A stretch of 64,000 nucleotides of DNA from Mycobacterium sp. 3519A (lineage in GTDB: Bacteria > Actinomycetota > Actinomycetes > Mycobacteriales > Mycobacteriaceae): assembly GCF_900240945.1 (NCBI RefSeq), contig NZ_OESG01000014.1:1532015-1596014 (forward strand), read 5' to 3'. This document shows, one piece after another, positions 37,126 to 49,185 of the stretch. How positions within the stretch are numbered: the stretch's first letter is position 1; each line of letters opens with the position of its first letter. Made by a program: the position numbers and the translations under genes. The notes under the pieces were generated by a model, which saw nothing but the letters and a program-made list of their open reading frames with translations, did not search any database and was not told the origin of the DNA.

Positions 37126-38066
37126 CAGCGCTGAAGGCGGCGCTGGCCGCATTCGTCAGCGAGCAGGGCGCAGACGACGACCGCTGGTGTGTCGGGCTGT
37201 CCGGCGGTGCGGATTCGCTGGCGCTGACGGCCGTCGCCGCTGCGGCCAAGCCGACCACCGCGCTGATCGTCGATCATCGGCTGCAACCTGACTCCGGCGA
37301 CGTCGCGGCTACTGCGAAGCAACAGGCACTGTCGCTGGGATGCGTTGACGCCCAAGTGCTTTGCGTCGATGTCGGTACGGCCGGCGGGCCCGAGGCCGCC
37401 GCGCGCACCGCGCGCTACCGCGCGTTGGACGACGCCCGCGGCGGGATGCCGGTGCTGCTCGCGCACACACTCGACGACCAGGCCGAGACGGTACTGCTCG
37501 GGCTCGGCCGCGGATCGGGCTCGCGGTCGATCGCGGGCATGCGGCCGAGCGATCCGCCGTGGTACCGCCCACTGCTCGGCGTTCGTCGTGCGCTCACCCA
37601 CGCCGCATGCGACGAGTTGGGGCTGACGCCGTGGCGCGACCCGCACAACGCGGATCGCCGATTCACCCGCAGCAGGCTGCGCGCCGAGGTGCTGCCGTTG
37701 TTGGAGGACGTGCTCGGCGGCGGGGTCGCTGAGGCGCTGGCCCGCACCGCGGCGGCACTGCGTGAAGACACCGACGCCCTCGACCGGTTGGCCGCCGAGG
37801 CGCTGGCCGATGTCGGCTCGGGGGGTGCTCTGGACACCGCGCGGTTGGCGGCGCTGCCGGAGGCGGTCCGACGCAGGGTGATTCGCGGCTGGCTGCTGGC
37901 CGGCGGCGCCAGCGGGCTGACCGACAAGCAGATCCGCGGCGTCGACACTCTGGTCACTGCATGGCGCGGTCAGGGCGGCGTCGCCGTCGGCTCACCGTTG
38001 CGCAGTCAGCGCCTGATCGCCGGGCGCCGCGACGGGATGCTGACGCTGCACACCGAACCGGTGTGA
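37104..38066 (+). CDS. tilS: tRNA(Ile)-lysidine synthase
   Basis: 320 residues. The PP-loop ATP pyrophosphatase motif SGGADS lies in [13 protein letters not shown] (residues about 33-38), followed by [14 protein letters not shown], the lysidine-synthase signature. TilS changes C34 of tRNA-Ile(CAU) to lysidine so that it reads AUA. It is shorter than the E. coli enzyme and lacks its C-terminal domains, as usual in actinobacteria. Its ATG lies inside the end of the preceding gene. It corresponds to Mtb Rv3625c (mesJ). Confidence 0.95.
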   Translation: MDRQGAVAALKAALAAFVSEQGADDDRWCVGLSGGADSLALTAVAAAAKPTTALIVDHRLQPDSGDVAATAKQQALSLGCVDAQVLCVDVGTAGGPEAAARTARYRALDDARGGMPVLLAHTLDDQAETVLLGLGRGSGSRSIAGMRPSDPPWYRPLLGVRRALTHAACDELGLTPWRDPHNADRRFTRSRLRAEVLPLLEDVLGGGVAEALARTAAALREDTDALDRLAAEALADVGSGGALDTARLAALPEAVRRRVIRGWLLAGGASGLTDKQIRGVDTLVTAWRGQGGVAVGSPLRSQRLIAGRRDGMLTLHTEPV

Positions 38067-38080
38067 AGGTATGGCACGCT

Positions 38081-38671
38081 GTGGACGTGGTCGAGCAACC
38101 TACCGAGATGTACCCCGGCGACATCAAGTCGGTGTTGCTCTCGTCGCAGGCGCTCCAGGACAAGATCGCCGAACTCGGCGCGCGGGTCGGTGACGACTAC
38201 CGCGACGCAATCGCCGAGAACTCTCAGGACCTGCTCCTGATCACCGTGCTCAAGGGCGCGGTTTTCTTCGTCACCGACCTCGCCCGGGCGATTCCGCTGC
38301 CCACCCAGCTGGAGTTCATGGCGGTCAGCTCCTACGGGTCGTCGACGTCGTCGTCGGGTGTGGTGCGCATCCTCAAGGACCTCGATCGCGACATCAACGA
38401 CCGCGACGTGCTGATCGTCGAGGACGTGGTCGACTCCGGGCTGACGTTGTCCTGGCTGCTGCGGAACCTGGCGACGCGGCGTCCGCGGTCGCTGCGGGTG
38501 TGCACGCTGCTGCGTAAGCCCGACGCGGTGCGCGCCGACGTCGACATCGCCTACGTCGGCTTCGACATCCCCAACGAGTTCGTCGTCGGCTATGGCCTCG
38601 ACTATGCCGAGCGCTACCGCGACCTGCCGTACATCGGCACGCTGGACCCCAAGGTCTACGAGCAGGTCTGA
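38081..38671 (+). CDS. hpt: Hypoxanthine-guanine phosphoribosyltransferase
   Basis: 196 residues from a GTG 15 bases after the tilS stop (another GTG two codons on is possible). The PRPP-binding motif [17 protein letters not shown] and [15 protein letters not shown] are typical of HGPRT. It salvages hypoxanthine and guanine using PRPP. The tilS-hpt-ftsH grouping is ancient in Gram-positive bacteria; here hpt and ftsH are separated by about 6.4 kb. Corresponds to Mtb Rv3624c. Confidence 0.95.
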   Translation: MDVVEQPTEMYPGDIKSVLLSSQALQDKIAELGARVGDDYRDAIAENSQDLLLITVLKGAVFFVTDLARAIPLPTQLEFMAVSSYGSSTSSSGVVRILKDLDRDINDRDVLIVEDVVDSGLTLSWLLRNLATRRPRSLRVCTLLRKPDAVRADVDIAYVGFDIPNEFVVGYGLDYAERYRDLPYIGTLDPKVYEQV

Positions 38672-38755
38672 CCCCCCTCGCGCCCAAACGGACAAACGGG
38701 CGGGAAAGCGCGAGAAGAATTCGGCAAAACGTCGATCTCGGCGCAAGATGAGGCA

Positions 38756-40978
38756 ATGTCCACCACAGCCCTGAGGATCTGCCCTCTGTGCGAAGCCACT
38801 TGCGGCCTGACGCTGACAATCTCCGAGGGCCGGGTGACGGCCGCCCGCGGCGACCGCGACGACGTCTTCAGCCACGGATTCATCTGCCCGAAGGGCGCCA
38901 GCTTCGCCGAACTCGACAACGATCCCGACCGGCTGAGTACGCCGCTGGTCCGCCGCGACGGCCAGCTGACCGAAGCCACCTGGGAGGAGGCCTACGCCGT
39001 GGTCGCCGAGCGGCTCAGCGCGGTGATCCGCGACCACGGCGGCGCGTCGGTCGGTGTCTACCTCGGCAACCCGAACGCGCACACGATCGCGGGCAGCCTC
39101 TACGCGCCGTTGATCATCCGCGCGCTGCGCACCCGCCAGATGTTCAGCGCGAGCACGCTGGACCAGATGCCCAAGCACGTCGCGCTGGGCCACATGTTCG
39201 GCAGTCCCGTCGCGTTCACCGTGCCCGATCTGGACCGCACCGACTACCTGGTCATCATCGGCGCGAATCCCCTTGTCTCCAACGGAAGTTTGGCCACCGC
39301 CGCCGACTTCCCCGGTAAGCTGCGCGCCCTGCGCAAGCGCGGCGGCAAGCTGACCGTCATCGACCCGGCGCGCACCCGCACCGCCGAACTGGCCGACCGC
39401 CACCTCGCGCCGCGGCCCGGCACCGACGCCGCGCTGCTGTTCGGCGTCGTCCACGTGCTGTTCGACGAAGACCTGGTCGCACCGGATCTCGGCGGAATGG
39501 CCGACCACGTCAACGGACTGGAGCAGGTCCGCGAACTGGCCGGCGCGTTCGCGCCGGAGACGGTAGCCGCGCACTGCGGCGTGACCGCCGACGAGATACG
39601 CTCCATGGCCCGTGAGATCGCGACGGCGCCCACGGCAGCGGTGTACGGCCGAATCGGCACGTCCACAGTCGAATTCGGCACCATCGGCAGCTGGCTCGTC
39701 GACGTCATCAATGTGTTGACCGGAAACCTCGACCGGCCGGGCGGCGCGATGTTCCCGCTGGGCGCGGCCATGCCGGCGCCGCGACCCGCCGGTCCCGGCA
39801 AGGGCTTCGCCACCGGGCGATGGCACAGCCGCGTCTCGGGGTATCCAGAGGCGCTGTCCGAACTGCCCGCCGCGGCGCTGGCCGAGGAGATCGACACCGA
39901 AGGTGACGGGCAGATCAAGGCGATGATCACGATCGCGGGCAACCCGGTGCTGTCGGCTCCCGACGGCGACCGTCTCGACCGTGCGCTCGACAGCGTCGAA
40001 TTCATGGTCAGTATCGACCCGTATCTCAACGAGACCACGCGTCACGCCGACGTGATCCTGCCGCCACCACCGCCGTCGCGGACCGGTCACTACGACTTCG
40101 CGTTGAACAACCTCGCGGTGCGTAACAACGCCCGCTATACGCCGCCTGCGCTGCCGTTGGACGGCAGGCCCGACGAACCGGAGATCCTGTCGCGGCTGGC
40201 GCTGATCCTCTACGGCGTGGGCTACGACCAGGATCCGGGTCTCGTCGACCAGCAGGTCATCACCACCACGTTGGAGAAGGAGACCGCAGACCCGCATTCC
40301 CCGGTGGCCGGGCGCGCCGTCGACGAGATGGTCGCGATGCTGATCGACGGGCCCGGCTACGAACGCAGGCTGGACATGATGTTGCGGCTCGGCCCCTACG
40401 GCGACGCGTTCGGCGCCAAACCCGACGGTTTGACGCTGGAGCGGTTGAAGGCGGCGCCGCACGGCATCGACCTCGGCGCGCTGCAGCCGCGGATCCCCGA
40501 GGTGCTCAAAACCCGTTCTGGCCGAATCGAACTCGCTCCGGAGGCGTTGATCGCCGACGTGGCGCGGCTGCGGGATTCGCTGGGGCGCGGCGACGACGGC
40601 TTCATGCTGATCGGTCGCCGACACCTGCGTTCGAACAACAGCTGGATGCACAACCTGCCTGCGCTGGCCGGCGGCACCAACCGCTGCACGCTGCAGATCC
40701 ATCCGGACGATGCCGAGGAGCTCGGGTTGACGGAGAACGCGTCGATCAAGGGCCCCGGCGGCGACCTGGTGGCACCGATCGAGCTCACGCCGGGCATGCG
40801 GCGCGGTGTCGTCTCGCTGCCGCACGGCTGGGGACACGACCGCGGCGGCACCCGTCAACTGGTCGCCGCCGACCAACCGGGGGTCAACGTCAACCAACTC
40901 AACGACGGCGGGCAACTCGACCCGCTGTCGGGCACCGCCGTGCTCAACGGCATCCCGGTGGTGGTGTCACCCGCCTGA
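38756..40978 (+). CDS. Molybdopterin-dependent oxidoreductase (DMSO reductase superfamily)
   Basis: 740 residues without a twin-arginine signal, so cytoplasmic. The N-terminal 4Fe-4S motif is C-x2-C-x3-C with a fourth Cys in FICPKG (residues about 9-45). Molybdopterin domains follow, including YLVIIGANPLVSNG, VIDPARTRTAELAD and the C-terminal SLPHGWGHD..NVNQLNDG segment. The Mo ligand position lies in FSASTLDQMPKHV, which has no cysteine, so Ser or Asp would coordinate Mo. The family includes formate dehydrogenase-like and uncharacterised actinobacterial oxidoreductases. No electron-transfer subunit or cofactor-sulfuration gene lies beside it. The substrate is unknown. Confidence 0.88.
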   Translation: MSTTALRICPLCEATCGLTLTISEGRVTAARGDRDDVFSHGFICPKGASFAELDNDPDRLSTPLVRRDGQLTEATWEEAYAVVAERLSAVIRDHGGASVGVYLGNPNAHTIAGSLYAPLIIRALRTRQMFSASTLDQMPKHVALGHMFGSPVAFTVPDLDRTDYLVIIGANPLVSNGSLATAADFPGKLRALRKRGGKLTVIDPARTRTAELADRHLAPRPGTDAALLFGVVHVLFDEDLVAPDLGGMADHVNGLEQVRELAGAFAPETVAAHCGVTADEIRSMAREIATAPTAAVYGRIGTSTVEFGTIGSWLVDVINVLTGNLDRPGGAMFPLGAAMPAPRPAGPGKGFATGRWHSRVSGYPEALSELPAAALAEEIDTEGDGQIKAMITIAGNPVLSAPDGDRLDRALDSVEFMVSIDPYLNETTRHADVILPPPPPSRTGHYDFALNNLAVRNNARYTPPALPLDGRPDEPEILSRLALILYGVGYDQDPGLVDQQVITTTLEKETADPHSPVAGRAVDEMVAMLIDGPGYERRLDMMLRLGPYGDAFGAKPDGLTLERLKAAPHGIDLGALQPRIPEVLKTRSGRIELAPEALIADVARLRDSLGRGDDGFMLIGRRHLRSNNSWMHNLPALAGGTNRCTLQIHPDDAEELGLTENASIKGPGGDLVAPIELTPGMRRGVVSLPHGWGHDRGGTRQLVAADQPGVNVNQLNDGGQLDPLSGTAVLNGIPVVVSPA

Positions 40979-40983
40979 GACTG

Positions 40984-41046
40984 CGCCGAAACGGTATTCC
41001 AGCAGAGAAAGTTCGAGCAGAGGCCTGCCGGAATACCGTTTCGGCG
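40984..41046. repeat. Perfect 17-bp inverted repeat between convergent genes
   Basis: CGCCGAAACGGTATTCC (40984-41000) is repeated in perfect inverted form at 41030-41046, with a 29-base spacer. It fills the gap between the oxidoreductase stop (40978) and the lpqG stop (41051). It could terminate both convergent transcripts, although neither side has a T-run, or it could be a mobile palindromic element. I saw no second copy in this window. Confidence 0.9.
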
Positions 41047-41050
41047 GAGA

Positions 41051-41767
41051 TCAGGTGAGCTCGAAGATGACCGTCACGGAGAAGTTCACGGTCTGCTGAC
41101 CGGGTTCCACCGGCACCGCCGCCATCTCGGCGCCCTTGAAGTTGGGCAGCGGGGTGGGCGGCGTCGACCCGCCCGACTCGGTGATCGAGACGACCTTGCC
41201 GAGGTGCAGGCCGGACAGCTGTGCGTACTGCTGAGCGCGGTCCTTGGCGTCGTTGAAGGCCCGCGCCCTGGCATCCTTCACCAGTTGCGAGTCGTCGTCG
41301 AGCGAATAGTTCACCGAGTTGATCCGGGTGGCGTCACCGCCGGTGTTGATGATCGACGCCAACGTCTGCGATGCGGTGTCGAGCTTGCGGACCTTGATGT
41401 CGATCGAATTGTTCGCGCGGTAGCCGACGATGGTGGTGCTGTCGCCGCCCGCGAACTGTGGCTGCAGGCTGACATTCGAGGTGCTGATGTCCTTGCGGTC
41501 GATGCCTGCCCCGACCAACGCGTCGATGACCGCCTGCTGACGATCGCTGGTCTGGTTCATCGCGCCACTGACGTCGGGCGCGACGAACTCGATGGACGCG
41601 TTGACGTTCAGCGTGTCGGGGGCGCCCTGCACCTCGCCCGCCCCCACCACGGTGACCTGACGCGTCTCCCTGTCGGAGGAGCCCGTTGGCCCGGATGTCG
41701 AGTCGCAGGCCGAGAGTCCTACGGCGGCAAGCGCCGCCGCGGCGATGAGAAGCAGGCGGGTGGGCAT
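41051..41767 (-). CDS. lpqG: SIMPL-domain (DUF541) lipoprotein LpqG
   Basis: 238 residues from ATG 41767 (MPTRLLLIAAAAL). A lipoprotein signal ends in the lipobox LSAC. The mature protein is a SIMPL/DUF541 domain of the BP26/OMP28 group: VTVVGAGEVQGAPDTLNVN at the start, then repeated strand-helix units. Brucella BP26 forms ring-shaped channels; the mycobacterial role is unknown. It corresponds to Mtb LpqG (Rv3623), which sits next to hpt; here the Mo oxidoreductase has been inserted between the two. Confidence 0.85.
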   Translation of the reverse strand: MPTRLLLIAAAALAAVGLSACDSTSGPTGSSDRETRQVTVVGAGEVQGAPDTLNVNASIEFVAPDVSGAMNQTSDRQQAVIDALVGAGIDRKDISTSNVSLQPQFAGGDSTTIVGYRANNSIDIKVRKLDTASQTLASIINTGGDATRINSVNYSLDDDSQLVKDARARAFNDAKDRAQQYAQLSGLHLGKVVSITESGGSTPPTPLPNFKGAEMAAVPVEPGQQTVNFSVTVIFELT

Positions 41768-41783
41768 GCCTGGCACCATACCG

Positions 41784-42800
41784 TCAGGGAGTCACCAGGA
41801 TCTTGCAGTGCGCATCGGGATGGGCCAGGTCTTCAAAAGCGGCGCCGACGCCGTCCAGACCGACCTCCCCGGTGATCATCGGTGCGACGTCGATGTCGCC
41901 CTCGGCGATCGCGCGCAGGCAATCGGTGAACTCGGTCGGGTCGTAGGCCAGGACGAACTGCACGTTGATCTGCTTGGCGATCGCGAAGTACGGGTGGAAG
42001 GTGTCGGCCTGCATGCAGACGCCCGCTACGACGACGCGGGCGCCGACCGGCGCACGGCGCAGGATGTCGTCGATGACGCCAGGCACGCCGACCACCTCGA
42101 AGATCACCGCAGGCCGTGCGCTGTCGAACGGTGACCCTTCGGCGGGGTCGACGGTGGCGGTGGCGCCCATGGCCTGTGTCAGGTCGCGTCGGCGTGCCGA
42201 AAAGTCAGCTGCGACAATGGTTTCCACGCCGAGACGACGCAGCCCGGCGATGACCGCGAGCCCGATCGGACCGCAGCCCAGCACGAGCGCTGCCTCGCCG
42301 CGCTGGATCGCGGACTTGTTCACCGCGTGCAGGCCGACGGCCATCGGTTCGGTCAGCGCCGCGTGCCGCGGGTCCAGTCCGTTCGGAATCGGCGTCAGCA
42401 GGGGCGCGCTCAACAGCATCCGCTCGGCGTAGCCGCCGATCGTCTTGTTGGAGTAGACGATCGGCTCGACGCCGGTCGCCGACACCAGCACCGGCAATGA
42501 GGTGACCAGTGTGCCGGCGGCGGGGGCTTCGGTGTCCGGTCCCGCTTCCAGCACCTCGGCGCTGAATTCGTGTCCCATGTAGATGTCGCGGTCCAGGTCG
42601 ATGTTCATGCTGCCGCCGCCGAAGCCCTCGATCTGGTTGTTCAGTTCCAGGACGTCCGCGCCGTGCTGGGCGAAATGCAAGTCAGAGCCGCAGATTCCGC
42701 ACGCCTGCACGCCGACCAGCACCTGGCCCGGTCCGGGGACCGGTTCGGCCACGTCGTCGCGGAGCACCATGCGACCGCCGCGCAGCACCGAAGCGCGCAT
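41784..42800 (-). CDS. Zinc-dependent medium-chain alcohol dehydrogenase
   Basis: 338 residues. The catalytic zinc site starts with GICGSDLHF (Cys about 38), and the NAD(P)-binding site is in ALVLGCGPIGLAVIAGL. The structural-zinc cysteine cluster is missing; in its place is an Asn- and Gly-rich loop (NNQIEGFGGGSMNIDLD). The start codon overlaps the stop of the luciferase-like gene by one base (TGATG), so the three genes EphA-LLM-ADH are a single operon. Together they may oxidise an epoxide, aldehyde or alcohol substrate, but no substrate can be named. Confidence 0.9.
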   Translation of the reverse strand: MRASVLRGGRMVLRDDVAEPVPGPGQVLVGVQACGICGSDLHFAQHGADVLELNNQIEGFGGGSMNIDLDRDIYMGHEFSAEVLEAGPDTEAPAAGTLVTSLPVLVSATGVEPIVYSNKTIGGYAERMLLSAPLLTPIPNGLDPRHAALTEPMAVGLHAVNKSAIQRGEAALVLGCGPIGLAVIAGLRRLGVETIVAADFSARRRDLTQAMGATATVDPAEGSPFDSARPAVIFEVVGVPGVIDDILRRAPVGARVVVAGVCMQADTFHPYFAIAKQINVQFVLAYDPTEFTDCLRAIAEGDIDVAPMITGEVGLDGVGAAFEDLAHPDAHCKILVTP

Positions 42801-43999
42801 CAGTTCTCCTGTTCCTTCAGTTCGCCGGTGTGCTCGCTGATCGCCTTGACGATCGCCTCGCCCGCGCGGCCAAGCAGCTTGTCGCGCATGCTCTTTGCCC
42901 AGTCGTGCGACGCCCGCGGCGCGGTCAGCTGACCCTTGAAATGCGGGATCACCTCGCGGGCGAACAGTTCGTAGGAGTGGTAGGTGGCCGCGGGTGAGGC
43001 CCAGTCGTGGCCGAGCAGCAGCAGCGTGCCGAATCCACCGGACTGCTCGAGCAGGTCCTGGATGTAGGCCACCGCGTCGCCGGGAGTGCCGATGCAGCAA
43101 TTGCCCATACCCGCATATTCGGCGACGAACTCCCGCGGCGATTGCGTTCCCACTGCGCCGTCGCTGGCGTTCGACAGCGGCACGAAACCGGCCGCGCCGA
43201 AATAGTTCGCGAAGTCCTGCAGCCCGTACGTGCAGTCGTCGATGGCCTGCTCCCTGGTGTCGGCCAGATGCATGATGGCCAGCACCCGCCAGTCGGCGCG
43301 GTCGGGTTCGTCACGACCCGACTTCGCAGCCTGATCCGTCACCACACCCCAGGTGTTCTCCAGCGCCGCGTAACCGCCCGGCACCGACATCGACAGGGAA
43401 AGCAGCGACGTGCCGAGCGCGCCGGCCAGCCGCGGGCCCGACGGGGAAATCATTGCCGCGGTGGAGATTTCGGGATACGGCCAGGTGTATGGACGAACGT
43501 GCAGTTGCGCGTCGCGCAGCGTGAACCAGTCGGACTGCCGGTCGATCCGCTCGTCGGGTGCTGCGCGGAACAGCGCCAGGATCGCCTCGAGCGACTCCTG
43601 CATCATCCTGCGCTGCTCGACCGGGTCGATGCCCATCATGTAGGCGTCGGACGGCAGCGCGCCCGGCCCGGTGCCGAACATCACCCGCCCGCGGGTGAGA
43701 TGGTCGAGCAGCACCCACCGGTCGGCCACCATCAGCGGATGGTGGTAGGGCAGCGACACCACACCGGTGCCCAGCCGAATGTGTTTGGTGCGCTCGGCGG
43801 CCGCGGCGATGAACACCTCGGGGCAGGCGATCAACTCGTATCCGCCGGAATGGTGCTCGCCGAACCACACCTCGTCGTACCCGAGTTTGTCCAGCGCCAC
43901 GGTGCGGTCCAGGTCGTATTCGAGTGCGACGGTGGGGGATTGGCCCACCGGGTGGAACGGCGTGATGAAGACGCCGAAGTTCAGCGGTCTGTCCGTCAT
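42800..43999 (-). CDS. Luciferase-like (LLM) flavin-dependent oxidoreductase (Rv3618 type)
   Basis: 399 residues from ATG 43999. It is a bacterial-luciferase-like TIM barrel: FGVFITPFHPVGQSP, DEVWFGEHHSGGYEL, LGTGVVSLPYHHPL and GRVMFGTGPGALPSDAYMMG. It resembles class LLM monooxygenases annotated as alkanal monooxygenases; FMN with an NADH-dependent partner or F420 are both possible cofactors. It matches Mtb Rv3618 by order beside ephA. Its ATG overlaps the EphA stop (ATGA). Confidence 0.9.
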   Translation of the reverse strand: MTDRPLNFGVFITPFHPVGQSPTVALEYDLDRTVALDKLGYDEVWFGEHHSGGYELIACPEVFIAAAAERTKHIRLGTGVVSLPYHHPLMVADRWVLLDHLTRGRVMFGTGPGALPSDAYMMGIDPVEQRRMMQESLEAILALFRAAPDERIDRQSDWFTLRDAQLHVRPYTWPYPEISTAAMISPSGPRLAGALGTSLLSLSMSVPGGYAALENTWGVVTDQAAKSGRDEPDRADWRVLAIMHLADTREQAIDDCTYGLQDFANYFGAAGFVPLSNASDGAVGTQSPREFVAEYAGMGNCCIGTPGDAVAYIQDLLEQSGGFGTLLLLGHDWASPAATYHSYELFAREVIPHFKGQLTAPRASHDWAKSMRDKLLGRAGEAIVKAISEHTGELKEQEN

Positions 44000-44898
44000 G
44001 ACTGCTCCAGTTCTGCGAGGAATGCCAGCAGGATGCGGTTGACCTCGTCGGGCCGCTCCTGCTGCACCCAGTGCCCCGCGCCCTCGATCCACTTCTCCGT
44101 GTACGGCCCCGCGACCATCTCGTGGGCGCGGGCGGGATTCATGGTCGGGCCCACCGGGTCGGCCGTGCCGCCGACGAACAGCGCGGGCACCGTGATCTTC
44201 GCGTCGGCTAACTGCGGCGTCGACTCCCAGTTGCGGTCGTAGTTGCGGTACCAGTTCAGCGCTCCGGTGAATCCGGTGCTGCCGAATTCGGTCACGTAAT
44301 GCTGGAACTCTTCGGCGCTGATCCAGTTCGGCAGCGGCGCCGGTCCCGCCACGAGGCCCGCGAACATCCCGCTCATCGTGGCGGCCACGTCGGCCTCCAT
44401 CTCGGCCTCGGCGACCCCTGGCTCCTGGAAGCGCAACATGTAGAAGTCCTCGCCGAACTTCTGCCGCCAGCGCTCGGTGGGTCGGGACCGGGCCCGCGGA
44501 ATGGGCGGGACCGACAGGCCCGCGGCCGCCCTGACGCGCTGCGGGTGCAACACGGCGGTGTGCCACACCACCATGGCGCCCCAGTCATGGCCGATGAACA
44601 CCGCCCGCTCGGTGCCGACCTCGTCGAGCAGGCCGACGAGGTCGCCGGTCAGGGCATGGATGTCGTAGTCCTCGACGGCCTCGGGCTGCTCGGAGCAGCC
44701 GTAGCCGCGCTGATCGGGCGCCAGCACGTGATAGCCCGCGGCCGCGAGCACCGGGATCTGGTGGCGCCACGAGTAGGCCAGTTCGGGAAAGCCGTGGGCC
44801 AATACGACGACGGGAGCACCCGCCTCACCGGCCTCGTACAACCGCAGCGAAACGCCGTTGGTCTCGACTAACCGCTCGGTCGAGGTGAGCACGACCAC
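43996..44898 (-). CDS. ephA: Epoxide hydrolase EphA-like
   Basis: About 300 residues, alpha/beta hydrolase. The start is ambiguous: GTG at 44898 is used, with GTG 44892 or TTG 44904 as alternatives. The oxyanion motif HGFPE is in LAHGFPELAYSWRHQ; the nucleophile Asp is in FIGHDWGAMVVWH; late acidic and His residues are in ADPVGPTMN and GAGHWVQQERP. This is the signature of soluble epoxide hydrolases. Mtb ephA (Rv3617) sits in the same place. It is divergent from ftsH. Confidence 0.88.
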   Translation of the reverse strand: MVVLTSTERLVETNGVSLRLYEAGEAGAPVVVLAHGFPELAYSWRHQIPVLAAAGYHVLAPDQRGYGCSEQPEAVEDYDIHALTGDLVGLLDEVGTERAVFIGHDWGAMVVWHTAVLHPQRVRAAAGLSVPPIPRARSRPTERWRQKFGEDFYMLRFQEPGVAEAEMEADVAATMSGMFAGLVAGPAPLPNWISAEEFQHYVTEFGSTGFTGALNWYRNYDRNWESTPQLADAKITVPALFVGGTADPVGPTMNPARAHEMVAGPYTEKWIEGAGHWVQQERPDEVNRILLAFLAELEQS

Positions 44899-45034
44899 AG
44901 CCAAGCACAGGGCGGTGGTTGCCGAAAGAGTGCCCGAGAGAACCGCCGGGAACCTTCCTTCGTTGGTCTAGCGGTAGCCTGAACTATTCCAGCTGCGCGT
45001 ATTGGAAGGACCTGCCCGCGAGGGCCGATGCTTG

Positions 45035-47332
<2,298 letters not shown>

Positions 47333-47349
47333 CACACAACGGAGGCTTG

Positions 47350-47985
47350 ATGACTCCGCGCACCCGAGGAGCGGATGAGCAGGTGTCGCACCACAACTCG
47401 ACCACGTTCAACCGCCGCGTCTTCGACCAGGAACGCGCGGAGTCGGCCGTCCGCGAGCTGCTGATCGCCGTCGGCGAGGACCCCGACCGGCACGGCCTCG
47501 AGGACACGCCCGCCCGGGTGGCTCGTGCGTACAAGGAGCTGTTCGCCGGGCTGTACACCGACCCGGATACGGTGCTGGACACCACCTTTGACGAACAGCA
47601 CGACGAACTGGTGCTGGTCAAGCAGATCCCGATGTATTCGACGTGCGAACACCACCTGGTGTCGTTCCACGGGGTGGCCCACGTCGGCTACATCCCCGGG
47701 GTGGACGGCCGCGTCACCGGGTTGTCCAAGATCGCCCGACTGGTCGACCTGTACGCCAAACGTCCGCAGGTGCAGGAGCGGCTGACCGCGCAGATCGCCG
47801 ACGCGCTGATGCGCAAACTGAACCCGCGCGGGGTGATCGTGGTCGTCGAGGCGGAACATCTGTGCATGGCGATGCGCGGGGTCCGCAAACCGGGCGCGAT
47901 CACCACGACGTCGGCGGTGCGTGGCCAATTCAAGACCGACAAAGCGTCACGGGCCGAGGCGCTGGATCTCATCCTGCGGAAGTGA
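47350..47985 (+). CDS. folE: GTP cyclohydrolase I
   Basis: 211 residues, first enzyme of tetrahydropterin synthesis: GTP to dihydroneopterin triphosphate. The zinc site has Cys in [14 protein letters not shown] and the later Cys-containing [32 protein letters not shown] is the family signature. A perfect GGAGG precedes the ATG at 47350. The stop overlaps the folP GTG start (GTGA). Corresponds to Mtb folE (Rv3609c). Confidence 0.97.
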   Translation: MTPRTRGADEQVSHHNSTTFNRRVFDQERAESAVRELLIAVGEDPDRHGLEDTPARVARAYKELFAGLYTDPDTVLDTTFDEQHDELVLVKQIPMYSTCEHHLVSFHGVAHVGYIPGVDGRVTGLSKIARLVDLYAKRPQVQERLTAQIADALMRKLNPRGVIVVVEAEHLCMAMRGVRKPGAITTTSAVRGQFKTDKASRAEALDLILRK

Positions 47986-48809
47986 CCGCGACGCGCGTGC
48001 AGGTCATGGGGGTCGTCAACGTCACTGACGATTCCTTCTCGGACGGGGGACTGTTCCTCGACCGCGACCGTGCGGTCGAACACGGGCTGGCGCTGGCCGC
48101 CGAGGGCGCCGCGATCGTCGACGTCGGCGGTGAGTCGACCCGCCCCGGCGCCACCCGTATCGAGCCGCGAATAGAATCGGGACGCGTGCTGCCGGTGATC
48201 AAAGAGCTTGCCGGACAAGGCATCACAGTCAGCATCGACACCATGCACGCCGCGGTGGCGCAGGCGGCGCTGGAGAACGGTGCGCAGATCGTCAACGACG
48301 TGTCCGGCGGGCGCGCCGATCCGAACATGGCGCCACTGCTGGCCGACGCGAAAGTGCCGTGGGTGCTGATGCACTGGCGCTCCGTCGGGACCGCCCGGCC
48401 ACACGAGGTGCCCACCTACCGCGACGTGGTCGCGGAGGTCCACGACGAACTGATGGCCAGCGTGGACGCGGCCGTGGCCGCCGGTGTCGATCCGGCCAAA
48501 CTGATCATCGACCCCGGCCTGGGATTCGCCAAGACTGCACAACACAATTGGGCGTTGCTGCGGGCGTTGCCGCACTTCGTCGCAACCGGGATACCGGTGC
48601 TCGTCGGCGCGTCCCGCAAGCGGTTCCTCGGCACGCTGCTGGCCGGACCCGACGGTGAACCGCGGCCACCGGACGGCAGAGAAACCACCACCGCGGTGAT
48701 CTCGGCGCTGGCCGGGTTGAACGGCGCGTGGGGAGTGCGGGTGCACGACGTGCAGGCGACGGTGGATGCGCTCAAGGTGCTCGAGGCTTGGGGCGCCGAC
48801 CATGGCTGA
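47982..48809 (+). CDS. folP1: Dihydropteroate synthase
   Basis: 275 residues, GTG start overlapping the folE stop. The family signatures are [16 protein letters not shown] at the start and [11 protein letters not shown] (pterin site); the sulfonamide target region is normal. It joins hydroxymethyl-dihydropterin pyrophosphate with p-aminobenzoate. Mtb FolP1 (Rv3608c) is about 280 residues. It overlaps folB by eight bases. Confidence 0.96.
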   Translation: MTATRVQVMGVVNVTDDSFSDGGLFLDRDRAVEHGLALAAEGAAIVDVGGESTRPGATRIEPRIESGRVLPVIKELAGQGITVSIDTMHAAVAQAALENGAQIVNDVSGGRADPNMAPLLADAKVPWVLMHWRSVGTARPHEVPTYRDVVAEVHDELMASVDAAVAAGVDPAKLIIDPGLGFAKTAQHNWALLRALPHFVATGIPVLVGASRKRFLGTLLAGPDGEPRPPDGRETTTAVISALAGLNGAWGVRVHDVQATVDALKVLEAWGADHG

Positions 48810-49185
48810 TCGAATCGAGTTGCGCGGCTTGACCGTTCGCGGTTTCCACGGTGTGTACGACCACGAGCGACGCGATGGGCAGGACTTCGTCGTCGACATC
48901 ACGGTGTGGGTCGATCTTGCGGCCGCCGCGGCAAGCGACGACCTCGCCGACACGCTCGACTACGGCGCACTGGCCCAACGGGCCGCCGATATCGTCTCCG
49001 GGCCGCCGCGCAACCTCATCGAAACCGTCGCGGGTGCGATCGCCGACGACGTGATGGCCGACGACCGGGTACACGCCGTCGAGGTCGTCGTGCACAAACC
49101 GTCGGCACCGATCCCGTTGACCTTCTCGGATGTGGCTGTGACGGCCCGGCGGTCCCGGCGCGGGGGCCGCGGAGGTGTCGGGTGA
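48802..49185 (+). CDS. folB: Dihydroneopterin aldolase
   Basis: 127 residues, ATG inside the folP end. [21 protein letters not shown] at the start and the catalytic Lys in [11 protein letters not shown] are typical. The enzyme cleaves dihydroneopterin to hydroxymethyl-dihydropterin. It has a basic C-terminal tail (RRSRRGGRG). The stop overlaps the folK start as GTGA. Confidence 0.95.
   Translation: MADRIELRGLTVRGFHGVYDHERRDGQDFVVDITVWVDLAAAAASDDLADTLDYGALAQRAADIVSGPPRNLIETVAGAIADDVMADDRVHAVEVVVHKPSAPIPLTFSDVAVTARRSRRGGRGGVG

Noticed and set aside
38006..40915. 969-residue minus-strand open frame
   Set aside because: It is the shadow of tilS, hpt and the molybdopterin gene: high GC keeps it open, but it shows no domain and runs antisense to three well-supported genes.
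40984..41046. Inverted repeat as an insertion sequence end
   Set aside because: No transposase, no target duplication and the space between the arms is only 29 bases.
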